Below, in pieces: positions 59,919 to 64,000 of a stretch of 64,000 nucleotides of DNA. This DNA is from Bacteroides propionicigenes. GTDB lineage: Bacteria; Bacteroidota; Bacteroidia; Bacteroidales; Bacteroidaceae. The notes beneath the pieces are model-generated. The model was not told the origin of the DNA and made no database searches. It saw nothing but the letters and a program-made list of their open reading frames with translations. Where the stretch lies: the NCBI RefSeq assembly GCF_018390535.1, contig NZ_JAHBBW010000004.1, forward strand, positions 124,001 through 188,000, written 5' to 3'. Position numbers and translations under genes: made by a program. Position 1 is the first letter of the stretch. Every line of letters starts with the position of its first letter.

Positions 59919-61166
59919 TTAGTCCAGTTTATGAATTACCAGTCCCGAACGTAACTTCGGTTCAAACCAAGTAGTCTTGGGCGGCATGATATTACCGGTG
60001 TCGGCTATGTCCATCAATTGTTTCATAGATACAGGATAAAGTGCCAAAGCTACTTTCATCTCTCCGCTATCCACTCGTTTTTTCAATTCACCCAAACCAC
60101 GGATACCGCCAACAAAGTCAATGCGTTTGTCGGAACGGAGGTCTTTAATGCCAAGAATTTCATCCAGTATCAAATTAGACGAAATAGTAACATCCAACAC
60201 ACCGATAGGATCATTATCGTTGTAAGTACCCGGCTTGGCAGTAAGGCTGTACCACTTACCGTCCAAATAAAGAGAAAAATTATGTAATCCCGCCGGTTTG
60301 TAGATTTCCGTTCCTTTCTCTTCTACCGTGAAGTTCTTGCCTACGGCAGTCAGGAACTGTCCGGGAGTCATGCCGTTCAAATCCTTCACTACACGATTAT
60401 AGTCGATGATAGTCAATTGATTGGCAGGGAAACAAACAGCCATAAAGTAATTGTATTCCTCGTTTCCGCGATGATTAGGATTTTGCTTAGCCTTCTCCGC
60501 ACCAACCAAAGCAGCTGCTGCGCTACGGTGGTGTCCGTCTGCAATGTAGAGCGCAGGCATCTTGGCAAACTCTTTGGTTATAACATCAATATCTTCCTGT
60601 TTGTCGATAATCCAGAATGTATGCCCGAAACCGTCACCCGGAGCGATAAAGTCGTAAACGGGCTTCTGAACCGTGTAACGAGCTATGACAGTATCCAATG
60701 TAGCATTATCGGGATAGGCAAAGAATACAGGCTCAATATTCGCATTGTTCACACGCACATGTTTCATGCGGTCTTCTTCCTTGTCGCGACGGGTAAGCTC
60801 ATGCTTCTTAATGACACCATTCATATAATCGGGTACGTATGCACCCACCACCAAACCAAATTGCGTCTTGCCGTTCATGGTTTGGGCATATACGTAATAG
60901 TTTTCCTTCTCGTCCTGCACCAGCCAGCCTTTGTCTTGGAACATTTGGAAGTTCTCGGCAGCTTTCCGATAAACACGCTCATCATGCTCGTCCGTACCGA
61001 CAGGAAAATCTATTTCCGGCTTAATGATATGATACAAGGATTTTTCGTTTCCTTCCGCTTCTTCACGAGCTTCGGCAGAATTCAATACATCGTAAGGACG
61101 GGATGCAACTTGTTCCACCAAGTCTTGGGGAGGGCGAACGCCCTTGAAAGGTTTTATTACAGCCAT
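59919..61166 (-). CDS. DUF1015 family protein of the serine operon
   Basis: 415 residues, cytoplasmic. Conserved start FKGVRPPQDLVEQVASRPYD, KKHELTRRDKEEDRMKH (about 120-136) and IADGHHRSAAAALVGAEKAK (D210-G-H-H-R214). The DGHHR motif resembles the ParB/Srx-type fold used by free-serine kinases such as SerK and SbnI (family-level analogy from memory). It is the third gene of serC-serA-DUF1015, and no SerB phosphatase is in the window. A role in phosphoserine or serine handling is inferred from position, not shown. Confidence 0.85.
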   Translation of the reverse strand: MAVIKPFKGVRPPQDLVEQVASRPYDVLNSAEAREEAEGNEKSLYHIIKPEIDFPVGTDEHDERVYRKAAENFQMFQDKGWLVQDEKENYYVYAQTMNGKTQFGLVVGAYVPDYMNGVIKKHELTRRDKEEDRMKHVRVNNANIEPVFFAYPDNATLDTVIARYTVQKPVYDFIAPGDGFGHTFWIIDKQEDIDVITKEFAKMPALYIADGHHRSAAAALVGAEKAKQNPNHRGNEEYNYFMAVCFPANQLTIIDYNRVVKDLNGMTPGQFLTAVGKNFTVEEKGTEIYKPAGLHNFSLYLDGKWYSLTAKPGTYNDNDPIGVLDVTISSNLILDEILGIKDLRSDKRIDFVGGIRGLGELKKRVDSGEMKVALALYPVSMKQLMDIADTGNIMPPKTTWFEPKLRSGLVIHKLD

Positions 61167-61193
61167 GGTTATTAGATTATTAAAGAATCTATT

Positions 61194-62114
61194 TTACTTA
61201 TTAACGCGGAACTTCTCGCAACCGTCTTTCAGGAAACCAACAATCTGCTTGGCAGCGGCAATACCTGCATTAATATTGGCTTCGGCAGTCTGTGCACCCA
61301 TCTTTTTCGGTGTAGAGAAATAACGGCCGGCAAACTTGGCGGCAAAAGTCTCATTGGCCGCAGGCATAATGTCAGTCATATATTTCAAGTCGGCACGTTC
61401 TTCCATGAGCTGAATCAGTTCGGCTTCGTTGATAACCTCCTTACGGGCAGTATTTACCAACAAACCGCCTTTCGGCATTTGGTTCACCAAAGCATAGTTG
61501 ATAGAGTTTTTGGTTTCTGCCGTTGCTGGAATATGCAGGGAAACGACATCACAAGTAGAGTAAAGCTCCTCGGCTGAAGCGACAGCCTTTACACCGTCTT
61601 TCTCAATAACTTCTTTCGGACAGAAAGCATCGAATGCGTAAATGTCCATACCGACACCTTTGGCGATACGTGCCACATTACGGCCTACATTACCGTAAGC
61701 ATGAATACCCAACTTCTTACCCATCAGTTCCGTACCGGAAGTACCGTTGTACATATTACGGACAGCCATTACCATAAGTCCGAAAGCCAACTCGGCTACG
61801 GCATTAGAGTTTTGGCCCGGAGTGTTCATCACACATACATTGTGGGCAGTGGCGGCTGCCAAGTCCACATTGTCATAACCGGCACCGGCACGTACCACGA
61901 TTTTCAATTCTTTGGCGGCATCTAAAACCTCGGCATCAATGATGTCGCTACGGATAATAATAGCATTGGCATCCTTCACAGCTTCCAGCAATTTTGCTTT
62001 ATCACCATATTTTTCCAGCAAAACAAGTTCATAACCTGCTGCTTCAATTTCTTTGCGAATACCGTCTACTGCAACTTTTGCAAACGGTTTGTCTGTTGCA
62101 ACTAATACTTTCAT
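61194..62114 (-). CDS. serA: D-3-phosphoglycerate dehydrogenase, short form
   Basis: 306 residues. NAD-binding loop GKKLGIHAYGNVGRNVARIA (GxGxxG variant with AYGNVG), catalytic Arg in VVRAGAGYDNVDLA, Glu-type KEVINEAELIQL, and catalytic His replaced or shifted in the region AANETFAAKFAGRYFSTP; the usual histidine is not obvious by eye. It lacks the C-terminal ACT domain, so serine feedback through ACT is not expected. Placed between serC and DUF1015 in a minus-strand operon; 27 bases before the DUF1015 start. Confidence 0.9.
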   Translation of the reverse strand: MKVLVATDKPFAKVAVDGIRKEIEAAGYELVLLEKYGDKAKLLEAVKDANAIIIRSDIIDAEVLDAAKELKIVVRAGAGYDNVDLAAATAHNVCVMNTPGQNSNAVAELAFGLMVMAVRNMYNGTSGTELMGKKLGIHAYGNVGRNVARIAKGVGMDIYAFDAFCPKEVIEKDGVKAVASAEELYSTCDVVSLHIPATAETKNSINYALVNQMPKGGLLVNTARKEVINEAELIQLMEERADLKYMTDIMPAANETFAAKFAGRYFSTPKKMGAQTAEANINAGIAAAKQIVGFLKDGCEKFRVNK

Positions 62115-62135
62115 GATTTAATGGTATTAAAAAAG

Positions 62136-62219
62136 ATTCACCACAGAATCACACAGAGTTTCACAGAGTTTTCCTTTTCATTTTAATCTCTGTGGGACCC
62201 TGCGCCCTCTGTGGTGAAT
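62136..62219. repeat. Imperfect inverted repeat between serC and serA
   Basis: Outer arms ATTCACCACAGA / TCTGTGGTGAAT match; the inner arms CACAGAG / CTCTGTG pair too, with mismatches between. It fills most of the 116-base gap inside an otherwise tight operon. It could stabilise or attenuate the message. Confidence 0.75.
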
Positions 62220-62230
62220 AAATAATATTG

Positions 62231-63298
62231 TTAATGAAGTTTCTCAAATTCCTGCATACAATCTATCAAGGCTTGTACGCTTTCTTTCGGCATAGCGTTG
62301 TAGCAAGATGCACGGAAACCACCTACAGAACGGTGTCCCTTGATGCCTACCATACCTCTTTCGGTTGCGAATTTCAGGAAGTCGGCTTCAAATTCTTTGT
62401 ATTCGGGAGCCATTACAAAACAGATGTTCATACGAGAGCGGTCTTCTTTGGCAGCAGTACCCACAAACATCTTGTTGCGGTCTATCTCAGCATACAGCAT
62501 ATCTGCCTTTTCGATGGCGCGACGTTCCATTTCTTTCACACCGCCCTGAGCCTTAATCCAGCGCAAAGTCTGCAATGCAGTGTAGATGGGAACAACTGGA
62601 GGAGTATTGAACATGGAGCCGCTGTCAATGTGGGTCTGATAATTCAGCATGGTCGGGATGTAGCGTGACACCTTACCTACCGCATCATTCTTCACGATAA
62701 CGAAAGTTACGCCCGCAGGAGCCAGATTCTTCTGTGCACCGCCATAGATACAGATGTATTTAGACACGTCGATAGGACGAGAGAAAATATCAGATGACAT
62801 ATCGGCAATCATAGGTACATTTACATCCAAGTCTTCTTTCAGTTCCGTACCATAGATGGTATTGTTTGTTGTGATATGGAAATAATCCGCATCGGCAGGT
62901 ACTGTGTAGTCTTTCGGAATATAAGTATAAGTGGCTTCAGCAGAAGAGGCAACTTCTACAACCTCGCCAAAACCTTTGGCTTCTTTCATTGCCTTCTTAG
63001 CCCACACGCCGGTGTTGAGGTAAGCAGCTTTCTTTTCGAGGAAATTGAAAGGAACCATGCAGAACTCCATACTTGCACCACCGCCCAAGAACAATACCGA
63101 ATAACCTTCGGGAATGTTAAGTAGTTCTTTGAACAGTGCTACGGCTTCGTCCACTACGGGCTGAAAGTCCTTAGCACGGTGGCTAATCTCCATAAGAGAG
63201 AGACCGGATCCATTGAAATCTAAAATAGCCTTCGCTGTATCCTCTATCACCTCACGCGGAAGAATGGAAGGTCCTGCATTGAAATTATGCTTTTTCAT
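62231..63298 (-). CDS. serC: Phosphoserine aminotransferase
   Basis: 355 residues from the ATG at 63298; eight extra codons upstream are read from the leader and are not conserved. PLP enzyme making phosphoserine from 3-phosphohydroxypyruvate. Start [20 protein letters not shown], substrate/PLP region [16 protein letters not shown], and the PLP lysine in [20 protein letters not shown]-terminal [20 protein letters not shown]. First gene of the serine operon, with the promoter at 63352-63382. Confidence 0.97.
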   Translation of the reverse strand: MKKHNFNAGPSILPREVIEDTAKAILDFNGSGLSLMEISHRAKDFQPVVDEAVALFKELLNIPEGYSVLFLGGGASMEFCMVPFNFLEKKAAYLNTGVWAKKAMKEAKGFGEVVEVASSAEATYTYIPKDYTVPADADYFHITTNNTIYGTELKEDLDVNVPMIADMSSDIFSRPIDVSKYICIYGGAQKNLAPAGVTFVIVKNDAVGKVSRYIPTMLNYQTHIDSGSMFNTPPVVPIYTALQTLRWIKAQGGVKEMERRAIEKADMLYAEIDRNKMFVGTAAKEDRSRMNICFVMAPEYKEFEADFLKFATERGMVGIKGHRSVGGFRASCYNAMPKESVQALIDCMQEFEKLH

Positions 63299-63351
63299 TT
63301 GAAGTTTGTTTTGGTTATACAATTTCGTTCATTTTGTGTCTTACGACATGG

Positions 63352-63382
63352 CGAAATTACGGAATTATTTCTGTATTGCAAA
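63352..63382 (-). promoter_or_regulatory. Promoter of the serC-serA-DUF1015 operon
   Basis: Minus strand: TTTG (63379-63382), a 19-base spacer, TAATTTCG (63352-63359; one mismatch to TAnnTTTG). Predicted transcript start near 63345, about 47 bases before the serC ATG. Confidence 0.65.
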
Positions 63383-63625
63383 TCTTTCCTTATAAAAATC
63401 CTTCTTTATTGCGTATTTACCTTACTTTTTATTGGTATATACAAGAAATATACACCAATCTGTTATGTATACTTACCAAAAAAGGTATTAAAAGGTAAAC
63501 TAAAAGATAGAAGCGGAAATAACTTTCTACTAAGAATGAAAACTGAAAAGAAAGTGCATAATTATCAGAAACAAATCATCTCCTTATGCTTAATAACATT
63601 GCCCTATATGCTTAATAACATGAGG
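63383..63625. other. Gap between helicase gene and serC, with a 15-bp direct repeat 22 bp apart
   Basis: No gene is visible. TATGCTTAATAACAT occurs at 63585-63599 and again at 63607-63621, a 22-base step; the unit has palindromic ends (ATG...CAT). A weak hairpin ATTGGT...ACCAAT lies at 63431-63459. The repeat sits directly beyond the helicase stop. Confidence 0.6.
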
Positions 63626-64000
63626 CTACCGGGCTTCTTCTATCAGCGTTTTCATGCCTTTTATCTTTTCACCGCGCAGCAGCGTAAGCAGTTGCTTCAC
63701 TTTGCTGCGACGAACCGCCACAAAAGCATAATGTTCTTTTACGTCCACCTGCCCCACATCTTCGCGCACCAGTCCACCTTTCTTATATAAGAATCCAACG
63801 ATATCCACCTTGTTCAACTTATCCTTCTTGCCTTTACCTATATATAAGGTAGTCCAGCGAGGTTTGGCAGGCTTCGGAGTTTGCTCCGGCAATTCGAATA
63901 CGGGAATTTCCTCCGGAAGATAGTCCGGAAGGCGTTCTTCCGTGTGGAGAAGAAGGAAAGATGAACCGCGTGCTTCCCAGCGTGCCGTACGTCCGTTGCG
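63626..64000 (-). CDS. DEAD-box RNA helicase, C-terminal part (cut by window edge)
   Basis: 124 codons are visible from the window edge. The first residues RNGRTARWEARGSSFLLLHT are helicase motif VI (HRxGRxxR region). After a linker rich in Glu and Pro, PRWTTLYIGKGKKDKLNKVD to VRRSKVKQLLTLLRGEKIKG matches the DbpA-type RNA-binding domain, which directs such helicases to 23S rRNA in E. coli. Only the C-terminus is present, so the helicase core cannot be judged. It ends 327 bases before serC. Confidence 0.85.
   Translation of the reverse strand, partial: RNGRTARWEARGSSFLLLHTEERLPDYLPEEIPVFELPEQTPKPAKPRWTTLYIGKGKKDKLNKVDIVGFLYKKGGLVREDVGQVDVKEHYAFVAVRRSKVKQLLTLLRGEKIKGMKTLIEEAR

Overview
The window is a chromosomal stretch of a gut-type Bacteroides (Bacteroidota). 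The evidence is Bacteroides-style promoters (TTTG, about 19 bases, then TAnnTTTG), SPI/SPII signal peptides of the Bacteroides kind, UpxY/UpxZ capsule regulators, an invertible capsule promoter carrying Mpi-type sites, and a serC-serA-DUF1015 operon. I cannot name the species. No rRNA, tRNA, insertion sequence or CRISPR array was seen.

Layout. 1-22 kb is mostly housekeeping: ppdK, rlmD, an RluA-type synthase, two small lipoproteins, an MFS exporter, a small barrel protein, map, rmuC, nhaA, lepA, a C_GCAxxG_C_C protein, exonuclease III, ogt, mntH, a TSCPD protein, yebC and pheT. It is punctuated by four copies of a palindromic intergenic repeat. 21.8-22.9 kb holds a decayed AbiEii-type toxin gene behind a small DUF6922-like gene, and a small unknown gene. 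23.3-41.0 kb is one long minus-strand capsule/exopolysaccharide operon read from right to left, controlled by an invertible promoter at 41.2-41.4 kb that lies in the ON orientation in this assembly.

The capsule operon starts with upxY and upxZ, then a WecA-type priming transferase. Next come rfbH, rfbF and rfbG (CDP-4-keto-3,6-dideoxyhexose), interrupted by a ParE/RelE-type toxin-antitoxin pair. A sugar reductase and a thiamine-diphosphate enzyme follow, which together suggest a two-carbon-branched 3,6-dideoxyhexose of the yersiniose type. Then come flippase, polymerase and four glycosyltransferases in an AT-rich block, and finally hddA, gmhA and a fused guanylyltransferase/phosphatase that complete GDP-D-glycero-D-manno-heptose synthesis.

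41.6-48.1 kb holds lipB, an AraC regulator and a probable copper/heavy-metal group: a P-type ATPase that lacks its actuator domain, an HMA metallochaperone-like protein, a TonB-dependent receptor and a small Cys/His-rich protein. A strictly 22-bp-periodic array of six short palindromes lies in front of the receptor. 48.2-64 kb returns to ordinary functions: a DUF3298 lipoprotein, rsmG, an MBL hydrolase, gcvP, a nitroreductase, an orphan HpaII-like protein, a YigZ-family protein, glycerate kinase, DMT and MATE transporters, an FKBP, the serC-serA-DUF1015 operon, and the 3' end of a DEAD-box helicase.

Most interesting: the invertible promoter with its nearby GTTAAC array, the 22-bp palindrome arrays, the predicted branched-sugar pathway, the actuator-less P-type ATPase, the orphan HpaII-like gene, and DUF1015 in a serine operon.
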